From NCBI RefSeq assembly GCF_014960965.1, contig NZ_CP063169.1, positions 1,955,581 through 2,019,580 of the forward strand: 64,000 bases of DNA, in the 5' to 3' direction. The notes beneath the pieces are model-generated. The model did not search any database. It was not told where the DNA came from and saw only the letters and a list, made by a program, of their open reading frames with translations. The stretch comes from Ruania alkalisoli (GTDB taxonomy: Bacteria > Actinomycetota > Actinomycetes > Actinomycetales > Beutenbergiaceae). The translations under genes were made by a program, and so were the position numbers. Positions within the stretch are counted from its first letter, which is position 1; the number at the start of each line of letters is the position of its first letter. Below are positions 8,415 to 16,246 of this stretch, piece by piece.

Positions 8415-9277
8415 TGCGTCCTGCGCTGGGATCGTTGGCCCTGCTGTCCACAGTTGCGTTGATCGGGGTGGGAGCGTCCTCTTCGTTAGCGGACGAACCC
8501 GCCGACGACACATGGTTCGACACGACGTGGAGCGAGGACGGTGCTGATGTAGAGGGGATGAGCAACTGGACTTCTGAGAAGGCGGCCGAGCATGCTGCCA
8601 ACGAGGCTGATAGCTCCGGTGGAGTTGTTGGTATTGGCATCATCGCGTCTCCGGATCCGGCGTTGTTTGAGTTCGATGGTCCGGATGGGATGTGTGTGGT
8701 GACTGATGGTGTGGCGCCGGTGGCGGGGTTGGTGCCGTGTGATGATCGGCCGTCTGATGAGGAGCCGGTTGATGAGGGTGATGGTGAGGAGGCGGATGAT
8801 CCGGAGCCGGTGATCATCTCGGTGTCGGCATCTGATTTTGCTGAGTTGCCGTTGGTGCCTGGGCGGGTGCGGGTGCAGCCGGAGGGGCAGTCGTGGACGG
8901 TGGTGAATCTGGACACGATTGCGTACACGGCTGGTGATCCGCAGGTGCTGTCGGTGCAGGTGTTGGGGTTTGAGGTGGCGGTGCGGGCGACTCCGGTGGA
9001 GTTCTCGTGGGATTTTGGGGATGGGTCGGTTCCGGTGGTGACTACTGATCCGGGGTTGCCGTTTCCGGATCACACGGTCGCTCATGCCTACAGTGCGGTG
9101 GCCGAGGAGCGTCGGGTGTCGTTGACGACGACATGGGTGGGGGAGTTCCAGGTCGCTGGTCAGGGTCCGTGGATCCCGATTGCGGGGACGGCGCAGACGG
9201 TGAGCGTGTCTGACCCGTTCGAGGTGGTGGAAGTCAGGACCCGGTTGGTGCCGGGCCCGCAAGCCGACCGCAACTGA
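8414..9277 (+). CDS. Secreted PKD-domain protein
   Basis: A 287-aa protein with an N-terminal signal peptide (LGSLALLSTVALIGVGASSS, cleavage near residue 27), an acidic low-complexity region (residues about 115-140) and a C-terminal PKD-type beta domain. Key PKD signs are ATPVEFSWDFGDGS and DHTVAHAYS. PKD domains mediate protein or glycan contacts outside the cell; no enzyme motif is seen. The ATG at 8414 overlaps the stop of the lipoprotein gene. Codon use from about 8,690 on is rich in GAT, GTG, GGT and TTG, unlike the C-ending codons of flanking genes. Confidence 0.75.
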   Translation: MRPALGSLALLSTVALIGVGASSSLADEPADDTWFDTTWSEDGADVEGMSNWTSEKAAEHAANEADSSGGVVGIGIIASPDPALFEFDGPDGMCVVTDGVAPVAGLVPCDDRPSDEEPVDEGDGEEADDPEPVIISVSASDFAELPLVPGRVRVQPEGQSWTVVNLDTIAYTAGDPQVLSVQVLGFEVAVRATPVEFSWDFGDGSVPVVTTDPGLPFPDHTVAHAYSAVAEERRVSLTTTWVGEFQVAGQGPWIPIAGTAQTVSVSDPFEVVEVRTRLVPGPQADRN

Positions 9278-9423
9278 ACGGGATCTGACCAGGATCGCAC
9301 TCAGGCGACCGGCTGGGTGCGACCGGCTCGAGGTTCGCCCTGGTGGAGCAGTCCCCGCCCAGGTGTCCGGCCCAGAGCACGAGCTCTGCTCCCGGTCCGG
9401 GCCTGGCCGCAGATCGCATCGCC

Positions 9424-9429
9424 TACACT
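9424..9429 (+). promoter_or_regulatory. -10 box of dnaE2 (leaderless)
   Basis: TACACT ends 7 nt before the ATG at 9437, placing the transcript start at or next to the start codon. Its last base is also the first base of the LexA box. Confidence 0.55.
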
Positions 9430-9444
9430 GGAACGTATGTTCGA
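9429..9444. promoter_or_regulatory. LexA (SOS) box overlapping the dnaE2 start codon
   Basis: TGGAAC-GTAT-GTTCGA matches the SOS box TCGAAC-N4-GTTCGA at 11 of 12 arm positions. The ATG of dnaE2 (9437-9439) is inside the box, so bound LexA would cover the expected transcription start. Confidence 0.8.
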
Positions 9445-12400
9445 AGGGTATGCCGAGCTGCACGCCCACTCCGCGTTCAGCTTCCTCGATGGCGCCAGCC
9501 AGCCCGAGGAACTGGTGGCCGAGGCCGCCAGGCTCGGGCTGAGCGCGATCGCGCTCACCGATCACAACGGCCTGTACGGGGTGGTCCGCTTCTCCGAGGC
9601 CGCCCGCGCCGCGAAACTGCCCGCGCTGTACGGCGCGGAGCTGAGTCTGGATGCCCCGGTCCGCCCCACCGGGATGCCCGACCCGCCCGGCACCCACCTG
9701 CTCGTGCTCGCCCGCGGCGCCGAAGGGTACCGGCGGCTCTCACGGTCCATCGCCACCGCTCACCTGGCCAGCGGCACGAAGGGGGAGGCGGTCTACCACC
9801 TACCCGAGCTCGCCGACCTCGCCGCAGGCAACTGGCTGGTGCTCACCGGGTGCCGCAAGGGTGCCGTCCGCCGGGCCCTCGAACCCGAACCCGGCCGGTT
9901 CGACCTCGATGCCGCCCGCACCGAGCTCGACCTCCTCACCGACTACTTCGGCGCCGAGAACGTGGCCATCGAGATCACCGACACCGGCGCCCCGCTCGAC
10001 TCCGTGCGCAATGACGCACTCGCGGAGCTCGCGGCTCGCACCCGGTTGCCGCTGGTGGCCACCGGCGGTGTGCACTGCGCCACCCCCGCAGACCAACGCC
10101 TTGCCCACGTGCTGGCCGCGGTGCGCGCCCGGTCCAGTCTCGACGAACTCGACGGCTATCTCCCGGCCGCCGGCTCCCACCTGCGCGGCCCTGCCGAGAT
10201 GTACGCTCGCCACCACCGCCACCCCCACGCCGTCTCCACGGCCGCCGCGCTGGCAGCTGAGTGCACCTTCGACCTTCGCCTGGTCGCCCCCAACCTGCCG
10301 CCATGCCCCGTGCCAGCCGGTCACACCGAAGCCACCTGGCTGCGTGAACTCACCTACCGCGGCGCCCGGGAACGCTACGGCCCACCCGAGTCGGCCCGCG
10401 CGGCCTACGCCAAACTCACCTACGAGCTCGACATCATCACCGCTCTGGAATTCCCCGGCTACTTCCTCATCATTCACGAGATCGTCGACTTCTGCCGCCG
10501 CGAGGGCATCCTCTGCCAAGGCCGCGGCTCGGCCGCCAATTCCGCCGTCTGCTACGCCCTCGGCATCACCGCCGTGGACGCCGTGCAGCATCAGCTGCTG
10601 TTCGAACGCTTCCTCTCCCCAGGCCGCACCGGACCACCCGACATCGACCTCGACATCGAGTCGGGCCGCCGGGAGGAGGTCATCCAGCACGTCTACGCCA
10701 GCTACGGGCGCACCCACGCCGCGCAGGTGGCGAACGTCATCTCTTACCGGCCCCGCTCCGCCGTCCGGGACGCCGCCCGTGCCTTCGGCTACGAGACCGG
10801 GCAGCAGGACGCCTGGTCGAAGTCCATCGAGCACTGGGGCCCCTTGCGTGGCTCCCAGCGCGACAACGACCTCGAGACCATCCCAGCCCACGTCGTCGAC
10901 ACCGCCGAGAAGATGCTTCGCCTGCCCCGCCACCTGGGCATCCACTCCGGTGGCATGGTGCTGTGCGACCGGCCCGTGATCGACGTCTGCCCGGTCGAGT
11001 GGGCCACGATGCCCGGGCGCACTGTGCTGCAGTGGGACAAGGACGACTGCGCCGACGCCGGTCTGGTGAAGTTCGACCTGCTCGGCCTCGGGATGCTCAC
11101 CGCGCTGCGGCTGGCGTTCACCACGATCCGCGAGATGGAAGGGATCGAGCTCGGTCTGCACTCCCTCCCGCAGGAAGACCCGGCGGTGTACGACCTGCTC
11201 TGTGCCGCCGACACCGTCGGGGTGTTCCAGGTGGAGTCCCGCGCCCAGATGGCCACCCTGCCGCGGCTGAAGCCCCGCACCTTCTACGACATCGTCGTCG
11301 AGGTCGCCCTCATCCGCCCCGGACCCATCCAGGGCGATGCGGTGCATCCCTACATCGAACGCCGCAACAAACGCCAGCAGGTCACTTACCTTCACCCCCT
11401 GCTCGAACCAGCCTTGAAGAAGACCCTCGGCGTGCCGCTGTTTCAGGAGCAGCTCATGCAGATCGCCATCGACGTCGCCTCCTTCACCCCCGACGAGGCC
11501 GACCAACTGCGCCGGGCGATGGGATCCAAACGCTCCGCGGAACGGATGGAGGCCCTGCATCAGCGGCTGCTGGACGGGATGGCGGCCAACGGTGTGAGCC
11601 TCGAGATCGGTGAGCAGATCTTCGACAAGCTCAAGGCGTTCGCTGACTTCGGCTTCCCCGAGTCGCACGCTTTCTCCTTCGCCTACCTCGTCTACGCCAG
11701 TGCCTGGCTCAAGGTGCACCACCCGGAGGCCTTTTACGCGGGCCTGCTCGCCGCCCAGCCGATGGGGTTCTACTCCCCGCAGTCGCTGGTGGCCGACGCC
11801 CGCCGACGGGGGGTCCGCGTGGAGCGAGCGAGCGTGGTCCGTTCGCAGGTCCAGGCCAGTGTGGAGCAAGTCTCATCCCCCGACGGCGGAGCGTTAGCCC
11901 TGCGCCTCGGCCTCGCCCCGGTCCGGGGCGTGGGGGAGGAGACCGCTGAGCGGATCGTCACCGCCCGGGAGCGGGCACCGTTCACCGATGTCGCTGATCT
12001 CGCCCGCCGGGTGCGGTTGAGCACCGCCCAACTCGAGGCGCTCGCCACAGCCGGTGCCCTGGCAGACCTGGGGCACGAGCGCCGCCAGGGGTTGTGGGTG
12101 GCGGGGGCGCTCGCCGGGGAGAGTGGGAAGACGCGCGGCGGCTGGATCGCCGAACCCTTGCCGTTCACCTCGGTCGGGTTGGATGTGCCAGACCTGCCCG
12201 CGATGGACGAGGTGACCACTGCGGTGGCGGACGTGTGGGCCACGGGGGTCTCGCCGTCCTCGTTCCCCACGCAGTTCCGCCGCGACGACCTGGACAAAGC
12301 CGGGGTGCTGCGGGTCACTGACGTGCCCGGCGCTGGATCCGGTGCCCGGGTCCGGGCAGCTGGGGTGGTCACCCACCGGCAACGCCCCGGCACTGCCAAG

Positions 12401-12616
12401 GGCGTCACCTTCCTCTCCCTGGAGGATGAGACCGGACTGCTGAACGTGATCTGCTCGGCCGGGCTGTGGCAGCGCTACCGCAGAGTCGCGCTCGGCAGTG
12501 CCGCGCTGGTGGTGCGTGGGGTGGTCGAGTATGCCGACGGTGTCACGAACCTCATGGCCGACCGGATCGAGGCGCTCAGCCTGCGGGTGCCGAGCCGGTC
12601 ACGGGACTTCCGGTAG
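9437..12616 (+). CDS. dnaE2: Error-prone DNA polymerase DnaE2
   Basis: A 1,059-aa C-family polymerase used for SOS translesion synthesis together with ImuA'/ImuB. Order of domains: PHP (ELHAHSAFSFLDGAS at residues 7-21, LTDHNGLYG), palm with catalytic aspartates in GPPDIDLDIESGRR and in VKFDLLGLGML, finger motifs (GRGSAANSAVCYALG), helix-hairpin-helix region, and a C-terminal OB fold (VVTHRQRPGTAKGVTFLSLE). Length and the DLDIES form fit DnaE2 rather than the replicative DnaE1. The ATG at 9437 is chosen because the family starts near ...ELHAHS and because -10 and LexA signals sit there. It overlaps the convergent methyltransferase-like gene by 18 bp. Confidence 0.95.
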   Translation: MFEGYAELHAHSAFSFLDGASQPEELVAEAARLGLSAIALTDHNGLYGVVRFSEAARAAKLPALYGAELSLDAPVRPTGMPDPPGTHLLVLARGAEGYRRLSRSIATAHLASGTKGEAVYHLPELADLAAGNWLVLTGCRKGAVRRALEPEPGRFDLDAARTELDLLTDYFGAENVAIEITDTGAPLDSVRNDALAELAARTRLPLVATGGVHCATPADQRLAHVLAAVRARSSLDELDGYLPAAGSHLRGPAEMYARHHRHPHAVSTAAALAAECTFDLRLVAPNLPPCPVPAGHTEATWLRELTYRGARERYGPPESARAAYAKLTYELDIITALEFPGYFLIIHEIVDFCRREGILCQGRGSAANSAVCYALGITAVDAVQHQLLFERFLSPGRTGPPDIDLDIESGRREEVIQHVYASYGRTHAAQVANVISYRPRSAVRDAARAFGYETGQQDAWSKSIEHWGPLRGSQRDNDLETIPAHVVDTAEKMLRLPRHLGIHSGGMVLCDRPVIDVCPVEWATMPGRTVLQWDKDDCADAGLVKFDLLGLGMLTALRLAFTTIREMEGIELGLHSLPQEDPAVYDLLCAADTVGVFQVESRAQMATLPRLKPRTFYDIVVEVALIRPGPIQGDAVHPYIERRNKRQQVTYLHPLLEPALKKTLGVPLFQEQLMQIAIDVASFTPDEADQLRRAMGSKRSAERMEALHQRLLDGMAANGVSLEIGEQIFDKLKAFADFGFPESHAFSFAYLVYASAWLKVHHPEAFYAGLLAAQPMGFYSPQSLVADARRRGVRVERASVVRSQVQASVEQVSSPDGGALALRLGLAPVRGVGEETAERIVTARERAPFTDVADLARRVRLSTAQLEALATAGALADLGHERRQGLWVAGALAGESGKTRGGWIAEPLPFTSVGLDVPDLPAMDEVTTAVADVWATGVSPSSFPTQFRRDDLDKAGVLRVTDVPGAGSGARVRAAGVVTHRQRPGTAKGVTFLSLEDETGLLNVICSAGLWQRYRRVALGSAALVVRGVVEYADGVTNLMADRIEALSLRVPSRSRDFR

Positions 12617-13270
12617 CGGTGCCGAGTACAGCCAGTAATGTTCCTCGCGCCCCTGCAGCCGCACCGGCAGTGGTGTCTCCTGGGCCTGGCCGAAGACGCT
12701 CGTGAGAGCCTGGCGCAGTTCGGCGGCACGGTTGGCTGCCCACACCACGACCACGCCCCCCGGGCGCAGCACCCGGCGCACCTGGGCCAGGAAACTCTCG
12801 CGGTACAGCGTGGCGTTGCGCTCATGCACGAGGTAGCCGGGACCGTTATCGACATCGAGCAGCGCCACATCGACCGTGTGCGAGGGTGTGTGAGTCACCA
12901 CGTCCGCCAGGTCGGCCACGGCGACCTCGACCCGGTCGTCGGCCAGCAGTTGCGGGCCGTGCGGTACGTACCCCTGCGCCATCCAGTCGACCACCGCCGG
13001 CTCCAGCTCGGCCACTCGCACATGCTCGACCCGCGGGTCCGTGAGCACCTCGGCTGTGGTAAATCCCAGGCCCAGCCCGCCCACCAACACCGAGGACGCC
13101 CGGGGAGCCTGGGCCAGCGCCGCATCGGCGAGGGCGCGTTCGGTGGAGGTCTCGGCAGTGTCCATCACGAACACCCCGTTCACACGCAGTTCGAGCGTCT
13201 GACCGCGGCGCAGCAGTGCGACCTCACCTCGCGGGGAGTGCCGTGCGGCGACCAGCTCGCTGGCTGTCAC
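12599..13270 (-). CDS. Spermidine-synthase-like Rossmann methyltransferase-fold protein
   Basis: A 223-aa protein with the spermidine/spermine-synthase fold: LRVNGVFVMDTAETSTERALADAA (split: VMDTAETSTERA near residue 40), SVLVGGLGLGFTTAEVL (nucleotide loop), RVAELEPAVVDWM, and LLDVDNGPGYL. The last motif replaces the catalytic acid region of polyamine synthases, so the substrate may differ. Its GTG at 13268-13270 overlaps the stop of the upstream membrane-protein gene (GTGA). The 3' end runs 18 bp into dnaE2 on the other strand. Confidence 0.78.
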   Translation of the reverse strand: MTASELVAARHSPRGEVALLRRGQTLELRVNGVFVMDTAETSTERALADAALAQAPRASSVLVGGLGLGFTTAEVLTDPRVEHVRVAELEPAVVDWMAQGYVPHGPQLLADDRVEVAVADLADVVTHTPSHTVDVALLDVDNGPGYLVHERNATLYRESFLAQVRRVLRPGGVVVVWAANRAAELRQALTSVFGQAQETPLPVRLQGREEHYWLYSAPLPEVP

Positions 13271-14484
13271 GATCGGGGGAGAACGTCCGGTTCTTCGACG
13301 TCCTCCATTGGTGGGTCCACGGTACGCAGCCGGGCGTACACAGCCCAGATCACTGCGACGATCGGGATGACGATGATGGCCCCCAGGATCCCAGCCACCA
13401 GCGTGCCGGAGGTGACCGCCAGCGCCACTGCCACCGGGTGCAGGGAGACCTGCTTACCCATCACCAACGGCTGCAGCACGTGCCCTTCGAACTGCCCGAT
13501 CAAGGCGATCGCAATGCCGACGATCACCGCGTTCCAGAAGCCGTTCACGGCGAGCGCCACGATCATTGCCACGATCATCGCTGCAGGAGCACCGACCAGC
13601 GGGATGAACGCACCGATGAACACCAGCACGGCCAGGGGGGCGGCGAGCGGCACCCCGGCGATCAGCAGCACGATCAGGGCGAGTACGCCGTCGACCAGGG
13701 CGATGATGACGGTGCCACGCGCGTAGCCGGAGAAGGTGTACCAGCCCACGCCGCCGGCGATCAGCCACTTCTCGCGCAGCCGTGAGGGCAGTTGGTTGAT
13801 GAACCAGCGCCACATCTCGTTCCCGCGCGCCAGGAAGAATACGGTCGTGAAGGTTGCCAGCGCCAGGATGGCGAAGGTCTCGAATACCGACCCCGCACCT
13901 TCGGCGGCCCGGTCGAGCAGCTCGGACTGGTTCTCCTGGATCCACTGCAGGCCGGTGTCGGACCACTCGCGCAACTGCTCGGCGGTGATGGAGATCCCGA
14001 ACGGCAGATTCGCCGCCAGGTTGAAGAGCTCGTCGATGCCGTCGGCGAACTGAGTGGACAACCGCTCCCACTGCCCGGTCACCGACCGGACGACATAGGT
14101 GACCATGCCACCGAATACCAGCACTGCCGACAGCATCGACAGGGCAGTGGCAAGCCCGCGCGGCATCACCTTGTCCATCACGTTCACGAACGGGCGCAGC
14201 ACGGCGGAGAACACCAAAGCGATGAAGACGGCGATGAACACGAGCTGGATCTTCGCCGTCGCCCACACCAGCAGGGCCACCACGGCCACAACCACGAGCA
14301 GGCGCCACGACCAGCCGCCGGCCTTGACCATCCAGCGAGGCACGCCGTCGCCGGCCGTCTCGGACCGCAGGTGCCGCTCGGGGAGCCGGTGCGGGTGCAG
14401 CCGGGCGCCTCGGGCGGGGGACCGCGTCAGCTTCGGCAAGACCGGAGTCTTGACCGTTGCGACCCGGCGGGTGGTGATCTTCAC
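13267..14484 (-). CDS. AI-2E-family (TqsA/PerM-like) membrane transporter
   Basis: A 405-aa integral membrane protein. A basic N-terminus (about 50 residues) precedes roughly eight hydrophobic segments, beginning LLVVVAVVALLVWATAKIQL and ending with GILGAIIVIPIVAVIWAVYA. The pattern of FIALVFSAVLRPFVNVMDKVMPR-type segments, an amphipathic central region and a C-terminal GxxIGxFEGHVLQP (here ALIGQFEGHVLQP) identifies the family. Members export autoinducer-2 or act as Na+/H+ or other permeases; the substrate here is unknown. It begins a two-gene operon. CAGACT, one base from the -10 pattern, lies 6 nt before the GTG start. Confidence 0.85.
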   Translation of the reverse strand: MKITTRRVATVKTPVLPKLTRSPARGARLHPHRLPERHLRSETAGDGVPRWMVKAGGWSWRLLVVVAVVALLVWATAKIQLVFIAVFIALVFSAVLRPFVNVMDKVMPRGLATALSMLSAVLVFGGMVTYVVRSVTGQWERLSTQFADGIDELFNLAANLPFGISITAEQLREWSDTGLQWIQENQSELLDRAAEGAGSVFETFAILALATFTTVFFLARGNEMWRWFINQLPSRLREKWLIAGGVGWYTFSGYARGTVIIALVDGVLALIVLLIAGVPLAAPLAVLVFIGAFIPLVGAPAAMIVAMIVALAVNGFWNAVIVGIAIALIGQFEGHVLQPLVMGKQVSLHPVAVALAVTSGTLVAGILGAIIVIPIVAVIWAVYARLRTVDPPMEDVEEPDVLPRS

Positions 14485-14562
14485 CCTGTCAGTCTGCCTC
14501 AGCGTCGGCCGTTCGTGCGATGGATCGAGTGCGAATCGCCGCGTGATGTTCTGGGCCAGGCG

Positions 14563-15534
14563 TTAGGGACGTCGTGGCCAGCGGGTGGCGAGTGCCGCCC
14601 ACAGGCGGACGTGCTCCAGCTCCTCCCGGGTGCGGGCCTGGCGCCGCGGGTCGCGCCAGGTGTCCCATTGCCACAGCACCGACTCCACGCTGCGTGCCAG
14701 GGCCCACTCGCAGATCCGCTGGCCCGGGATGCCGAGCGTCTTCTCAGCCAGCCGCACCCGCGCGGCGATCTCGTCGGCCGGGTCGGCGTAGCGAAAAGGC
14801 TGGTCGAGCTGGGTGAGCAGCGGCCATAGGTCGTAGGCGGGGTCGCCCACCATCGGTTTCGGGTCGATCGCCAGCCAGTGGCCCGTACCGCCTTGCGGTG
14901 CATCCAGGAGCACATTGCCCGGATTGAGGTCCCCGTGCAGCAGCACGCGCGGGCCAGGCATCGCGCCGCGAGTCCCAAATGCTTGCAGCAGCTCCAGGCC
15001 GTGCTGCATCGGGTGGTGCGTCTCGGGATAGAGGTGAGACCACCGTGCCGCACGCTCGGCGGCCACGCGTGCCCACGCGGCGCTGACCTCCACCTGATCC
15101 GGCACGGGAGCGTCGATCCGGGCGGTGTGCAGGTTCGCCAGCACGTCCAGCCCGGCGCGCAGTCGCACGGGGGCCGGACTTGACTCGTTCAGCATCGGCG
15201 TGCCCGGGTGCGCTCGCCGCAGCAGCAACGCCCAGTCGTCGGCGTCGTGATCGAGCAGTTCGACGGCAGCCAGCCCATGCCACATCCGGAGCGCGGTCGC
15301 CTCATAGCGGGCCTCGTCGTGCGGGAACGTGATTTTCAGGACCACGGGGGTGCCGTCGGCACGAGCGCCCGGAGCGGTCCAGGCGGCCGTCCCGAGTCCG
15401 AACGGCGCGCCGAGCTGCAGGCCCCAGCGGTGCACCGCACGGTCCACGAGTGAGGGAAGCCGGTCCAACCAGGCCCGGCCAGCAGGTGTGGAGCCTGCCC
15501 CGGTGGTCAGGGAGGCGGGGAGGTGGATCGTCAC
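14563..15534 (-). CDS. Aminoglycoside/hydroxyurea-resistance-kinase-like phosphotransferase
   Basis: A 323-aa protein of the APH(6)/Hur kinase family. Signs are an ATP-site lysine in GTPVVLKITFPHDEARYEA, the Brenner-type loop VLLHGDLNPGNVLLD with catalytic Asp, and LAIDPKPMVGDPAYDLWPLL with the DPxP metal-binding site. Members phosphorylate streptomycin or other small molecules; many chromosomal copies have no proven resistance role, so no drug is claimed. The GTG at 15532-15534 overlaps the stop of the HAD gene (GTGA), making a kinase-phosphatase two-gene operon. Confidence 0.8.
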   Translation of the reverse strand: MTIHLPASLTTGAGSTPAGRAWLDRLPSLVDRAVHRWGLQLGAPFGLGTAAWTAPGARADGTPVVLKITFPHDEARYEATALRMWHGLAAVELLDHDADDWALLLRRAHPGTPMLNESSPAPVRLRAGLDVLANLHTARIDAPVPDQVEVSAAWARVAAERAARWSHLYPETHHPMQHGLELLQAFGTRGAMPGPRVLLHGDLNPGNVLLDAPQGGTGHWLAIDPKPMVGDPAYDLWPLLTQLDQPFRYADPADEIAARVRLAEKTLGIPGQRICEWALARSVESVLWQWDTWRDPRRQARTREELEHVRLWAALATRWPRRP

Positions 15535-16214
15535 CGGTCCACCGGGAGGATGTTCACCTCGAGCAGTTCCCTCACTTGCGCTGCGTGAGCGACGGTCGCG
15601 GCGGCGTGGGAGAGGTCGTCGCCTGCGCCGTAACCCCAGCCGGCCACGATGCATGGCACCCCGTGCACGGCTGCCCCCTCGACATCGTGTATACGATCAC
15701 CGAGCAGAACGGCGCCGGCGGTGTCGGCGCCTTTCTCGCGCAACGTGGTGAGGGCCCGGTCGACCACCACGGCTTTGGTGGAGGAGGGCCCGTCGTCGAG
15801 GGCGCCACAGACGGCTGTGAAGTAGCCGGTCAGCTGGGCGTGGTCGAGGATCTGGCGTGCATAGCGCTCGGGTTTCGACGTCGCCAGCGCGATGGGGAGA
15901 CCCGCACCGTGGAGTGAGACCACCAGGTCCCGCATCCCGTCGAAGACGGGAGCCGCGAGCATCGCGGCGGCCGCGTAGCGGTGGCGGTAGAGCGTGACGG
16001 CCTGTTCGAGCTGTGTGGCAGGAACTCCGGCCACGTGCTGCAGGCCCCAGGGGAGCGGGGGGCCGACCACAGACTGGAGCCTCGTGGGGGAAACGGCGGG
16101 TAGGCCGAGTTCGCTCAGCGTGTCCGCCACGGTCGCCACGATTCCTGGTGCAGAGTCGATGATCGTGCCGTCCAGGTCGAGCAGGACCGCGGTCACAGGA
16201 GAAGGCAACATCAC
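15531..16214 (-). CDS. HAD-superfamily hydrolase, phosphoglycolate-phosphatase-like
   Basis: A 227-aa HAD enzyme with motif I VLLDLDGTIIDSAPGI, motif II ALATSKPERYARQIL, and motif IV VLLGDRIHDVEGAAVHG followed by VAGWGYG. This order and the GxWGYG ending match the Gph/PpaX subgroup, which dephosphorylates phosphoglycolate or pyrophosphate. The substrate is inferred only. GTG at 16214 is 6 nt from a TAGGCT box, so it is preferred to the adjacent ATG at 16211. The gene is divergent from the pentapeptide gene, with start codons only 32 bp apart. Confidence 0.82.
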   Translation of the reverse strand: MMLPSPVTAVLLDLDGTIIDSAPGIVATVADTLSELGLPAVSPTRLQSVVGPPLPWGLQHVAGVPATQLEQAVTLYRHRYAAAAMLAAPVFDGMRDLVVSLHGAGLPIALATSKPERYARQILDHAQLTGYFTAVCGALDDGPSSTKAVVVDRALTTLREKGADTAGAVLLGDRIHDVEGAAVHGVPCIVAGWGYGAGDDLSHAAATVAHAAQVRELLEVNILPVDR

Positions 16215-16220
16215 GGCGCC

Positions 16221-16226
16221 AGCCTA
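16221..16226 (-). promoter_or_regulatory. -10 box of the HAD gene at 15531-16214 (leaderless)
   Basis: TAGGCT on the minus strand, 6 nt before GTG 16214. It is a mirror image of the TAGGCT serving the divergent gene 8 bp away. Confidence 0.55.
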
Positions 16227-16234
16227 TCGAGGGC

Positions 16235-16240
16235 TAGGCT
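16235..16240 (+). promoter_or_regulatory. -10 box of the pentapeptide-repeat gene (leaderless)
   Basis: TAGGCT ends 6 nt before the ATG at 16247. With the box at 16221-16226 it makes the palindrome AGCCTA-N8-TAGGCT. Confidence 0.55.
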
Positions 16241-16246
16241 GATCCG

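Noticed and set aside
9800-11869. Open frame of 689 codons on the minus strand
   Set aside because: It is exactly antisense to dnaE2, has no recognisable domain and mirrors the high G+C third positions of the real gene.
13792-14829. Open frame of 345 codons on the plus strand, rich in His, Gln and Asp
   Set aside because: Antisense to the AI-2E-type gene; the His/Gln/Asp richness comes from reading Val, Leu and Ile codons backwards.
14563-15534. Streptomycin-resistance gene
   Set aside because: The family fits, but chromosomal homologues often have no such activity and no resistance context is present.
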